Program-made: the position numbers and the translations under genes
Part shown: positions 1 to 6,989 of the stretch, one piece after another
Layout of the letters: each line of letters begins with the position of its first letter
Numbering within the stretch: position 1 is the first letter of the stretch
The notes under the pieces: model-generated
The model's database searches: none
What the model was told of the DNA's origin: nothing
Seen by the model: the letters and a program-made list of their open reading frames with translations, nothing else
Source of the DNA: JBFGCA01 sp041567315
GTDB taxonomy: Bacteria; Acidobacteriota; Thermoanaerobaculia; Multivoradales; JAHEKO01
DNA length: 10,708 nucleotides
NCBI GenBank assembly: GCA_041567315.1
Contig: JBFGCA010000138.1
Span: 1 to 10,708 of the forward strand
Reading direction: 5' to 3'

Positions 1-150
1 TGGCACCTCGCCGCTGGAACAGGTGGGTGGCAACTCGCCAGCGTCGGCCACCCGCAGGCTCACCCTGGTCGTGGGGCCCTGACAAATGGGTGGCACCTCG
101 CCGCTGGAACAGGTGGGTGGCACCTCGCCAGGCACCTCGCCAGCGTCGGC
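1..150. repeat. Interspersed repeat, two units with 90-bp period
   Basis: A 30-bp block at 1-30 recurs identically at 91-120. Both copies are followed by related sequence ending in AGCGTCGGC (to 48 and to 149). The second copy carries an extra perfect tandem duplication of the 12-mer GGCACCTCGCCA at 119-130 and 131-142. Each unit contains GGTGGCACC, an odd-centred palindrome (GGTG-G-CACC) able to form a small hairpin. No transposase gene, terminal inverted repeat or target duplication is visible. The pattern looks like a short palindromic interspersed repeat of the REP type, but that class is inference. The left end is cut by the window, so more units may lie outside. All length steps (90 and 12) are multiples of three, so the overlapping HTTM reading frame stays open through it. 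Confidence 0.8.
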
Positions 151-1087
151 GTAGGGTTGTCAGAGCGGCCCGGCTGCGGTCCCAGAAACAGGCCGGGAGG
201 AACACCAGCCAGGCGGCGATGCACACGAAGGGGAAGATGCCGAGGGGCATGAGGACGAGGATCGACAGATGGAAGATCAGGAAGCCGGCCACGGCCAGGG
301 TCCTCGACGGGCCGTTCCACCACGGCGAGAGGGCCAGGACCGGGCCGAACCGCTCGAGGGCCAGCACCAGGGCGGTGGCGGCCGCCAGCAGCGACGGGTA
401 GGCCAGCAGCGAGTTCGCGAAGGGACGGGTCCACATCCCGTCCTGCAGCGCGTAGGCGAGGGCCGAATGGTCTTCCCTCCACACCGGGCTCCACTTGAGG
501 GCGGCGTTGAACCAGTAGACGAAGGCGATCTGGAGCAGCAGCGCCGCCGTGGCGCCGCCGAAGACCAGCCGCGGCCGCCCGCCATCAGCCCCCACCCGTC
601 GCGCGTCGAGCGAGAACCGCACCCCCAGGGGCAGCAACATCGACCAGAACAGCAGCAGGCGCAGCACCACGTCGCCGTAGTTGAGGACCGCCGGATTGCG
701 GCCATGGAGCGACGCCAGCAGCACCCACGAGCCCACCGTCGCCCACCGCGTCCGCCAGCCGATCAGCAGCATCGCGGCGAGTGCGCCGGCCAGCCCGAAA
801 AGCGCCGCCTGCCCCGCCACTCCGCCGAACAGCATGTGGGGGGTCAGCGCCAGCAGCCGGGGCGCCCAGGAGATCGACGACCCGACCTCCGCCAGCAGGC
901 TGGCACGCGGCAGTACCCCAGCGTCCGTGTAGTGCGCCGTCAGGTCCAGCGTCCGCGACGCCAGATCACCCAGCAGCACGACCGCCAGCGCGATCCGGAA
1001 GAGCCCCATCGACCGGGCGTCGACGCCAAAGCTCTTCTGCAGCCCGGAGACCGCTCCGCCCGCTCCCCCGCCCCGATCTCGACTCAC
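1..1087 (-). CDS. HTTM-domain (VKGC-like) integral membrane protein, 3' end outside window
   Basis: Protein of at least 362 residues, cut by the left edge; the frame is open from a GTG at 1087 to the edge. It has several hydrophobic helices (about 29-44, 84-111, 117-128, 140-155, 176-195, 224-244, 264-299). The HTTM signature is seen around residues 128-150: HGRNPAVLNYGD followed by a Leu-rich helix ending in PLG. A second family pattern, Q-IAFVYW-NAALKWSPVW, lies near 186-203. HTTM is the transmembrane region shared with vitamin-K-dependent gamma-carboxylase; the function of most bacterial members is unknown. The GTG overlaps the TGA of the upstream beta-helix gene (GTGA, 1087-1084), and GAGGAG lies just before it, so the two are probably translationally coupled. 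From about residue 314 the frame enters the repeat at 1-150 and becomes Arg/Gly/His-rich, so the native C-terminus may have been replaced or extended. Confidence 0.85.
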   Translation of the reverse strand, partial: MSRDRGGGAGGAVSGLQKSFGVDARSMGLFRIALAVVLLGDLASRTLDLTAHYTDAGVLPRASLLAEVGSSISWAPRLLALTPHMLFGGVAGQAALFGLAGALAAMLLIGWRTRWATVGSWVLLASLHGRNPAVLNYGDVVLRLLLFWSMLLPLGVRFSLDARRVGADGGRPRLVFGGATAALLLQIAFVYWFNAALKWSPVWREDHSALAYALQDGMWTRPFANSLLAYPSLLAAATALVLALERFGPVLALSPWWNGPSRTLAVAGFLIFHLSILVLMPLGIFPFVCIAAWLVFLPACFWDRSRAALTTLRRRWRGAWRGATHLFQRRGATHLSGPHDQGEPAGGRRWRVATHLFQRRGA

Positions 1088-3171
1088 TCCTCGCGGTTGC
1101 CGATGCGGGTGACGTTGAGCTCGCAGTCGCCGGCGATGTTCCACGGACCGCGCTCGTTGCCGGTCAGGTCGTTGTCCTGGAAGGTGCCGCCGCCGCCATC
1201 GTACACCCGGACGGCCTCCCAGCCGTTGCGCCGGATCCGGCTGCGCCGCACCACCGGGTGCCCGCCCTGCCTGGCGGTAACGCCGGCGTGGCCGTTGCTC
1301 TCGATCTCGTTGTCCTCGAACACCCCGCGGCCGCCGTCGAACGAGAAGATCCCGGACTGCTTGTTGGCCCGGACGCGGTTGCCGCGGACGACGGGGTTGC
1401 CGCCGCTCCTCACCTGGACGCCCGCTTGCCCGTTGCCGGTGATGGCGTTGTCGGTGAACTCCCCCCGCCCGTTGTCGTAGACGAACACCCCGCCCTGCCG
1501 GCCGTCGCCGATCCGGTTGGCCCGGAAGCGTGGATCGCCGCGGTCCTTGACGCTGACCCCCGCGTGCCCGCAGCCTACGATCTCGTTGTCTTCGAACTCG
1601 CCGCCACCACCGTCGTAGACGAACACCCCGCTCTGCGCCCCGTCGTGGATCCGGTTGCCGACCACCCTCGGCGCCCCGGCACCATGGACCGCCAAGCAGG
1701 ACAGCGCGCGGCTGGTCAGATCGCAGCCCTCGATCAGCGGCCTGCCGCCCGACACCTCGACCCCGTAGAAATCGCCGCCGCCGGCCTGCTCGAAACTCAG
1801 GTTGGCGACCCGCCCGCCCGGCGCGGAGAACCGCAGCGCGGCGTCACCGCTGGCGCGGACTACGATCTCGCCGCGGTCCCCTTCGCCCACGATCTCCAGC
1901 TCCCGGTCCACCACCAGGCACTCCTCATAGACCCCGGGCCGCACCAGGATGCGCGCGCCCGGCGGGGCGGCGGCGATGGCCGCCGCGATGCTGGTGAACG
2001 CCGCCCCCTCCGGGGCCACGGTCAACACCCCTGGGGCCGGCGCTGGCTCCGGCTCGGCCTGGGTCGGCCCGGGCCGGGCCGCCGCCGCCTCGCCAGCCGC
2101 CACGTCGCGCCACAGCAGCTCGAAGGGCTCGGCGAGGGCCTTCTCCTCCGCCAGCAGCCGGCGATACTCGGCGGACTCGCGCAGCGCCTTCGCCTCGCCT
2201 GCCGCCAGCAGGTCGCCGGCCTTCGGAAAGACGTCGCCGAGCTGGAGCGGCCGCAGCGCCGCCGCCAGGTCCTGTCCGAAGACGGCGCGATGCGCCCCGC
2301 CGCCCTTCACCAGACAGCGCTTGGCGAGCAGCCCCAGCGCCCGTCTCAGCGGCGAACCCGGGGCCGTCTTCGCCATCCGCGCCTCGAGGGCACCGAGGAG
2401 CTCGCCGTAGGGCGCCCGGATCCATAGGTACTCAGCGCTTCGCCCCGACCCGAACAGGGCGCCGTGGTCCACCCGCGCCAGGTCCAGCTCCGCGAGCGGC
2501 CACCACTCGGGGACCTGGGCACCCAGCTCTGGGAGCAGCGTGCAGGTGTCGGGGACGCCGCTTCCCGGCCGCGCCGGGTCGACGGCGATCGCCGGCCGGA
2601 TCGCCAGCGGATCTCGATCGAACGCCGCTCCGCGAAGCGCCTTCAGGTCCCAGGCGGCGACGAAGAACAGCACCTCGACGCCGTCCACCCGGCCGTTGAA
2701 CCCCCGCCAGCGCGGCTCGTCCCCCGGCGCCAGCGACGCGATCCGCAGGCCGGGCCGCAGACCCTGGACGGTCAGCTCCGGCAGCAGCCCCGAGCCGGCG
2801 CTCACCTGGGCCCCGCCGCGGCGCTGCAGAACGCCCTGGAGCTGCCGCCGCAGCAGGGTCTCGATGAGCTTGGCGGGGTCGACGCCGCGGGGGGTCACCG
2901 GCGCCCCGCCATCGCTCGGCCAGGTCCAATCGACCCGGAAGAGGCACCCCGCCGGCGCGCCGGGGTCGTGGCGGAAGCACTTGACGAAGGTCGAGCCCGC
3001 CGGCTCGCGCACCAGAATGGCGCGGCCCAGGCAGCCGCGGCAGACCAGGCGATGCCCGTCCGAGGCCCGTTCGAGCTGATCGTAGGGGCTGCCGACGGTC
3101 ACCGGCGTGGCGCGATGGACATTGTCCTCCGCGACCTCCACGCCTTCCGGAAAGATGTACGCGCGGTCCAA
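1084..3171 (-). CDS. Right-handed beta-helix repeat protein with Cys-cluster N-terminal region
   Basis: 695 aa. Three regions are visible. Residues 40-80 hold C44, C47, C65, H68 and C76, a possible zinc-ribbon; its layout (CxxC, then CFRH, then C) is faintly like the N-terminal finger of CoiA-like proteins, which is weak. Residues 100-360 are an unrecognised alpha/beta and helical region, followed by a Pro/Ala/Glu linker (361-381). From about 382 to 695 is a pectate-lyase-like parallel beta-helix: an entry segment with SIAAAIAAAPPGARILVRPGVY, typical of NosD/FBXO11-type CASH domains, then four tandem 46-residue units. There is no signal peptide, so it is probably cytoplasmic unless carried by a partner. 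The start is TTG: an in-frame TAG lies three codons upstream, and GAGGT sits about 9 nt before the TTG. It is followed with a 4-base overlap by the HTTM gene. Carbohydrate binding or protein scaffolding are possible roles; no enzymatic residues can be assigned. Confidence 0.85.
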   Translation of the reverse strand: MDRAYIFPEGVEVAEDNVHRATPVTVGSPYDQLERASDGHRLVCRGCLGRAILVREPAGSTFVKCFRHDPGAPAGCLFRVDWTWPSDGGAPVTPRGVDPAKLIETLLRRQLQGVLQRRGGAQVSAGSGLLPELTVQGLRPGLRIASLAPGDEPRWRGFNGRVDGVEVLFFVAAWDLKALRGAAFDRDPLAIRPAIAVDPARPGSGVPDTCTLLPELGAQVPEWWPLAELDLARVDHGALFGSGRSAEYLWIRAPYGELLGALEARMAKTAPGSPLRRALGLLAKRCLVKGGGAHRAVFGQDLAAALRPLQLGDVFPKAGDLLAAGEAKALRESAEYRRLLAEEKALAEPFELLWRDVAAGEAAAARPGPTQAEPEPAPAPGVLTVAPEGAAFTSIAAAIAAAPPGARILVRPGVYEECLVVDRELEIVGEGDRGEIVVRASGDAALRFSAPGGRVANLSFEQAGGGDFYGVEVSGGRPLIEGCDLTSRALSCLAVHGAGAPRVVGNRIHDGAQSGVFVYDGGGGEFEDNEIVGCGHAGVSVKDRGDPRFRANRIGDGRQGGVFVYDNGRGEFTDNAITGNGQAGVQVRSGGNPVVRGNRVRANKQSGIFSFDGGRGVFEDNEIESNGHAGVTARQGGHPVVRRSRIRRNGWEAVRVYDGGGGTFQDNDLTGNERGPWNIAGDCELNVTRIGNREE
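1105..1656 (-). repeat. Four tandem 138-bp (46-codon) beta-helix repeats
   Basis: Residues 506-551, 552-597, 598-643 and 644-689 of the beta-helix protein align with no gaps. Each unit is two 23-residue rungs. The A rung reads like NRI-x4-QSGVFVYDGG-x-G-x-F-x-D. The B rung reads like N-x-I-x2-NGHAGV-x-V-x2-GG-x-PVVR. The first three units are closest; the last has diverged (for example WEAV in place of QSGV) and lacks the HAGV core in its B rung, as expected of a capping unit. Confidence 0.85.
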
Positions 3172-3270
3172 CGCGCCCTACCTCGTCAGCCCACTGCGGG
3201 CCAGGCCACGGCAAGCCTGTGCAGTCCGGGTCGCTGCGACACCCCAGGTCCGGCCATTAACGGCGCGTCG

Positions 3271-3276
3271 AGTATA
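3271..3276 (-). promoter_or_regulatory. Possible -10 box for the beta-helix/HTTM operon
   Basis: On the minus strand the hexamer TATACT (3276 to 3271) matches a sigma70 -10 element well and stands out in very GC-rich sequence. It would place transcription start near 3264, giving a leader of about 90 nt before the TTG at 3171. No recognisable -35 lies 16-18 bp upstream, so the call rests on the -10 alone. Confidence 0.35.
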
Positions 3277-3313
3277 GCGCCGCCGCCCGCTGGCGGGGCG
3301 CCGGACGCCCCTC

Positions 3314-3322
3314 TGCTATGAT
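3314..3322 (+). promoter_or_regulatory. Possible extended -10 promoter for the small charged protein
   Basis: TGCTATGAT (3314-3322) has the TG-n-TATGAT form of an extended -10 element, which can work without a -35. None is seen here. Start would be near 3329, about 50 nt before the ATG at 3379. It lies back to back with the minus-strand TATACT, making a compact divergent promoter region. Confidence 0.4.
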
Positions 3323-3330
3323 CAGACTTG

Positions 3331-3348
3331 GCGGCCGGTCCCGGCCGC
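3331..3348 (+). other. Perfect inverted repeat in the leader of the small gene
   Basis: GCGGCCGG-TC-CCGGCCGC is an 8-bp perfect inverted repeat with a 2-bp centre. It lies just downstream of the predicted transcription start and upstream of the ribosome binding site. It could be an operator or a 5' mRNA stem. Chance palindromes are common at this GC content, so function is uncertain. Confidence 0.4.
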
Positions 3349-3378
3349 GCGCGACGGAGTTACGAGCGAGGAGAGAGT

Positions 3379-3603
3379 ATGGCGACGAATCAGGCTTCCA
3401 TGGCGCGGCGACAGCGCGAAAGGGCACGGCAGCAGCGGCGACGCGAGAAGATGGCGAAGCGGCTGGAGCGTCGCGAGCAGAAAAAAGCGGCGGCCCTCGA
3501 GTCGGAGGAAAAGGGCCCCGAGATCGACTGGGAGGCCATGGTCCGACCTACTCCCCTCGATCCGGAGGAGGAGGTCGCGGCGGTCCCCGAGGCGCAGGGC
3601 TGA
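3379..3603 (+). CDS. Small charge-segregated hypothetical protein (74 aa)
   Basis: 74 aa. Residues 8-36 are extremely rich in Arg, Lys, Gln and Glu (many RR, RE and RQ pairs) and should form a long basic helix or coiled coil. Residues 38-74 are acidic and proline-containing, ending in DPEEEVAAVPEAQG. There are no Cys, no signal peptide and no membrane segment. The ATG at 3379 is chosen because AGGAGA lies about 6 nt upstream; the frame could extend upstream to 3328, but that part has no ribosome binding site. The basic head suggests nucleic-acid or ribosome contact, but this is inference and I do not recognise a named family. It stands alone, divergent from the beta-helix operon and convergent with the TonB receptor gene. 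Confidence 0.75.
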   Translation: MATNQASMARRQRERARQQRRREKMAKRLERREQKKAAALESEEKGPEIDWEAMVRPTPLDPEEEVAAVPEAQG

Positions 3604-3659
3604 GCCGCCGGCCCTACCCCTTCACGACTCCTGCCCCCGACCTTGGCCCCCCGGCCGCC

Positions 3660-3677
3660 GTCCCGGCGACCGGGGAC
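3660..3677. terminator. Weak GC-rich stem between convergent genes
   Basis: GTCCCGG-CGA-CCGGGGAC can form a short stem (GTCCC with GGGAC, plus GG with CC, one bulged G) in the 106-bp gap between the stop of the small gene and the stop of the TonB receptor gene. It could slow polymerase from either side. There is no T-run after it on either strand, so it is not a standard intrinsic terminator. Confidence 0.2.
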
Positions 3678-3709
3678 CCCGTTCCTATCCAGATGCCAGC
3701 AGCCGGCCG

Positions 3710-6061
3710 TCAGAACCGGAAGCGGTAGGCCGCGCTGACGCTCCGCTCCGGCTGCGGCCGGAAGAACGTGGCATTCGAGAACTCGGCATAAAGCTCGTCG
3801 GTCAGGTTCTCGATCGCCACCGTCAACCGGTGCTCCTGACGGCCGCGCTCGAACAGCAGCACGCCGCCGCTCAGGGTGTGGACGGTGAACGAGGGCAGCG
3901 TCGCCCCGACCGCCGGCAGCGGCTCGTCCGGATCGAGATTGGCGCGCGTCGAGTCGTTGTGCCGTAGCCGGTACTCGACCCAGAATCGGCCCCCCGGCCG
4001 GTCGTAGCGCAGATACGCGTTGTACTTGTCGGCGAAGCTGTCGCCGGTCGGCGGGTTGGCGCTGTCCAGCCGCTCGCTGTCCAGGTGGGTGAGGTTGCCG
4101 CCCACCGAAACGCCGTTGTCCGCCCGGTAGCCGAGCACCAGCTCCACCCCCTCGTAACGCAGCCGCTCGACGTTTTTCTGCTGCACCACGAAACGGGCAC
4201 CGGAAGCGGCGATCAGCGCCTGCAGCTCGGGCGGCAGGGCCGCGATCTCGGCCGGCGACAGGAAGTTCTGGACGATGCCGTCGTCGACGTCGGTGCGGAA
4301 GAAGATGGCTTCGAAGATGGCGTTGCGCCGCAGGTACTTGAGCCCGAGGTCGAAGGTCTGGCTGTGCTCCGACTCGAGGTCCGGGTTGAGGATCTGAAAG
4401 CCGGTGCCCTCGGGGGTCGGACCGTTGAACAGGCGCTCGACGATGTTGGGCGTCCGGAAAGCGGTGCCGACGCCGCCCACCAGCTTGAGCTCGGGGCGGA
4501 TCTCGTAGATCACGTGGAGCGCCCCGACCAGCGCGTCGTCGTCGAAGTCGAGACCCGCGGTGTCCAGCCCGGGCGTCGCCTCGGCCTCGGTCTCACCGCG
4601 CGCGAAGCGCAGCCCGGCGGTCGCCTTCAGCCGCCGGCCGGCGGTGAACTCGTCCTGCACGAAAACGCCCCAGTTGGTGTTGGTGGCGTTGGGGGTGTTG
4701 GCGACGTCGTCGAGGAGCTCGAAGAACGGCGGCGTGACGTCGACCGGCGTCGTACCCGGCGCGAACTGGACCGCCAGCGCCCCGGCGATCCGCGAGAAGT
4801 CGGTGTTGACCGACTCGTCCTGGTAGTAGTCGACGCCGTAGGTCAGCAGGTGCTTGTCGGCCAGGTGCTTGGTGGCGTCGAGACGCAACCCGAGGGTCTC
4901 GAGGTCGGTGAAGTTGCGGGTGTCGGCGTCGATGTGGAAGAACTGGCCGGGCGGGAACCCGGCACCGTCGTAGATGTCTATCTCGTTGACCAGGGCGCGC
5001 TCGTTGCGCTGGACGATGGCCTTGACGTTGAGCGACGCCGCCAGCGGCGAGGACATCCCGGAAGCCAGATACTCGACCGTGTAGCGGTCGAAGTCCTGGA
5101 ACGGATAGAGGATGCGGATGCGGTCGAGCTCGCCCAGCTCCAGGGGGTCGACGAGCCCGAAGCCCGACTGGTCCGCCCGGTAGCGGTTGAGGCGGAAGGA
5201 CAGCTGCTGGCTGTCGGCGAGATCGAAGCCCAGGAAGCCGAACAGGCTGTCGTCCTCGATCCCGCTGTCCAGGACGGTGGTGGCGTTGGGCAGCTCGACC
5301 AGGCCGAAGGTGCCGCTGGGCGCCTGGTAGGGCTCGGCGTCGCGCACCGAGCCGCCGACATTGAAGGAGACGCGATCGCGCCGGCCCTCGACGAGGAAGT
5401 TGGCGCGCTCCTGCTCGCTGGCGCTCGCGTAGCGCAGCCCCAGCGAGCCGCCGAGCCACGAGCCGTCCCCCCAGGCCGGGGCCCGGGTGATCAGGTTGAG
5501 CACGCCGCCGATGGCGTCGGTGCCGTAGAGCACCGAGGCCGGACCGCGCACCACCTCCACGCTCTCGACGCTGTCCATGTCGACCAGACCGGCGATCTCG
5601 CCGAAGTCGGTCTGGCGGCGCGCGTTGTTCATCCGCAGGCCGTTCTCGAGGAACAGCACGCGCAGACCCCGCTGACCGCGGATGATTGGCCGCGACTGGT
5701 TGGGTCCGACGCCGTTGACGTCGACCCCGGGCTGCTCGCGCAGCAGGTCGACGGCGTTGTCGGGCAGCTTGTTCTCGATCTCGCGCCGCGGCACCACCGC
5801 CACCGGCGTCGAGACCTTGAAGGCCTCGGTCTTGGTGCCGGTCGCGGTCACCGTGGTCGAGGCGAAGAAGGACTGCATCTCGTCGTCCTGCTCGCCGGGA
5901 GTCTCCTCGCCCTGAGTCTGGTCACTCGGGGCCGCGGTCCGCTGCTCGTCCGCGGCTCCGCGCTCGGCCCCGACGGCCGTTCCCTGAGCCCAGGCCGGCG
6001 CTGCCAGGAGCAGCGCGGCGAGCGCGGTCAACAGAGGCTTAGTGGGTTCGATCTGGATCAT
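3710..6061 (-). CDS. TonB-dependent outer-membrane receptor
   Basis: 783 aa from the ATG at 6061, which has AAGGA about 10 nt upstream. Residues 1-25 are a Sec signal peptide with a Leu/Ala core and a PAWA cleavage site before QG. An acidic linker (about 38-62) precedes a candidate TonB box, TTVTATG (69-75). The plug domain (about 76-195) has QSRPIIRGQRGLRV (122-135) and the hallmark VEVVRGPASVLYGTDAIGGV (168-187). The rest is a 22-strand-type barrel ending ENLTDELYAEF then a terminal SAAYRFRF; a final Phe is usual for BAM-assembled proteins. It would import a scarce ligand across the outer membrane using TonB energy. The RGP-YG-DAIGGV-NLITR plug pattern is common in heme, colicin-I and metal receptors; the ligand cannot be set from sequence. 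The reading frame is continuous with the 7-TM gene upstream, with no stop between. Confidence 0.93.
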   Translation of the reverse strand: MIQIEPTKPLLTALAALLLAAPAWAQGTAVGAERGAADEQRTAAPSDQTQGEETPGEQDDEMQSFFASTTVTATGTKTEAFKVSTPVAVVPRREIENKLPDNAVDLLREQPGVDVNGVGPNQSRPIIRGQRGLRVLFLENGLRMNNARRQTDFGEIAGLVDMDSVESVEVVRGPASVLYGTDAIGGVLNLITRAPAWGDGSWLGGSLGLRYASASEQERANFLVEGRRDRVSFNVGGSVRDAEPYQAPSGTFGLVELPNATTVLDSGIEDDSLFGFLGFDLADSQQLSFRLNRYRADQSGFGLVDPLELGELDRIRILYPFQDFDRYTVEYLASGMSSPLAASLNVKAIVQRNERALVNEIDIYDGAGFPPGQFFHIDADTRNFTDLETLGLRLDATKHLADKHLLTYGVDYYQDESVNTDFSRIAGALAVQFAPGTTPVDVTPPFFELLDDVANTPNATNTNWGVFVQDEFTAGRRLKATAGLRFARGETEAEATPGLDTAGLDFDDDALVGALHVIYEIRPELKLVGGVGTAFRTPNIVERLFNGPTPEGTGFQILNPDLESEHSQTFDLGLKYLRRNAIFEAIFFRTDVDDGIVQNFLSPAEIAALPPELQALIAASGARFVVQQKNVERLRYEGVELVLGYRADNGVSVGGNLTHLDSERLDSANPPTGDSFADKYNAYLRYDRPGGRFWVEYRLRHNDSTRANLDPDEPLPAVGATLPSFTVHTLSGGVLLFERGRQEHRLTVAIENLTDELYAEFSNATFFRPQPERSVSAAYRFRF

Positions 6062-6808
6062 CGGGTTGTCATCCTTGGCTATCCCTGCCGCGGCGGGCGT
6101 CCGCCTCGCCGCCACCGGTGCCTTAGTCGCGATGTTCATCCGGTACCCGCGGTAGATGAGCAAGAGGCCCGCCAGCTCGGTCACGTAGAGCGCTTCGACG
6201 AGACCGGCGCGGGTGAGGGCCCCACCGATCCCCGGCAGCAATGCGCCGACGGCGATCAGGATATTGCCCACGTAGCGGCCGCGCAGCTGCGGAGTGCGCC
6301 GGAAGCGCACCGCCGACAGCACCGCGCCGCCGACCAGGAAGAACACCGAATAGAGGTTGATGAAGGGGCTGATCAGGCGGATCCAGCGCCACTCGATGAC
6401 GCGGCCCGACAGCCGGTAGGTCTCGACCATCGACAGGTCGAGCGGAGTCAGAAACACGAAAATCGCCGCCACCCCGATCAGGCTGCTGACGACCCACGCC
6501 GAGCGGTCGGCGAACTTGCGGTTCATCAGCAGGTAGATCGAGCCCTGCGCCAGGGGGTAGCCGCCCAGAAAGGCGCCGCTCACGTACCACAGACGGAACA
6601 CCTCCGGCCGCCAGCCGAGGATCGAGGTGGTCGCCTCGGTCAAGGTGCCGATCCCGTAGGTGACCATGCCGATGCCCCACCACAGCAGGTGGAGTCCTCC
6701 CCCCTTGGCTCGATAGCGCGCGAACAGCTGCCAGCAGAAGACGACGGCGCAGACAGTCGTCACCGCCGGCAGATAGAGCACCGCTCGGTGCAGTGGTGTC
6801 GGATCCAA
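6062..6808 (-). CDS. Seven-helix membrane protein, in frame with the TonB receptor and lacking its own stop
   Basis: 249 codons from a TTG at 6808 preceded by a near-perfect AAGGAGG with 5-nt spacing; this is the best ribosome binding site in the window. Longer in-frame starts up to 7090 give only low-complexity Pro/Arg/Ala sequence and were rejected. Hydrophobic segments lie at about 9-29, 41-60, 73-94, 104-123, 143-168, 179-199 and 204-220. Positive charges fall in loops RYRAK (31-35), NRKFADR (96-102) and RFRRTPQLRGR (168-178), giving N-out, C-in topology. Residues 225-249 are an Ala/Pro/Lys linker that runs straight into the receptor's Met. I do not recognise a family; it is not a clear transporter. 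Its place before a TonB receptor suggests a sensing or uptake accessory role. A stop (TAA at 6125-6123) exists in a neighbouring frame, so a frameshift or sequencing indel is a possible explanation. Confidence 0.75.
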
Positions 6809-6846
6809 GAAGCCCTCCTTCCGTTTCGAAGCTCGGGTACGCGCTG

Positions 6847-6876
6847 GGCCGGCGCCGGCCGCCCGCGCCAGCGGGC
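6847..6876. promoter_or_regulatory. Palindrome plus hairpin in the leader of the 7-TM/receptor genes
   Basis: A perfect 14-bp palindrome GGCCGGCGCCGGCC (6847-6860) abuts a perfect stem-loop GCCCGC-GCCA-GCGGGC (6861-6876). Both lie in the 181-bp gap between the 193-aa gene and the TTG at 6808, about 40-70 nt upstream of that start. They could be an operator or an mRNA structure that sets receptor expression. I looked for cobalamin and other riboswitch boxes and saw none. Confidence 0.35.
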
Positions 6877-6968
6877 AGACGGCATCGGCCGCGCCTGGGG
6901 GCAGCCGGCCGACCGGGTCGGCAAATCGAGTCCGGGCCGGGCCGGCGGAACCGGGATCCGGAAGCCGA

Positions 6969-6983
6969 GGGGCTCCGGGCCCC
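6969..6983 (-). terminator. Short stem just after the 193-aa gene
   Basis: GGGGC-TCCGG-GCCCC (plus strand) forms a 5-bp stem with a 5-nt loop, starting 6 bases past the stop codon at 6990. It has no following T-run, so it could only act as a pause, attenuator or RNA-stabilising stem inside a transcript continuing to the receptor. Confidence 0.2.
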
Positions 6984-6989
6984 GGCCGT

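Noticed and set aside
60..705. Short minus-strand frames inside the HTTM region
   Set aside because: They give biased Arg/Pro/Cys-rich sequence, while the frame starting at 1087 gives a coherent membrane protein with HTTM motifs through the same DNA.
781..2427. Open plus-strand frame of 548 codons
   Set aside because: It mirrors the beta-helix gene; its apparent repeats (PALPAVADP, PALRPVVDP) are just the complement of the 46-codon repeats.
6809..6989. Cobalamin or other known riboswitch upstream of the TonB receptor cluster
   Set aside because: No GCCACTG-like box or other conserved core was found on the minus strand.
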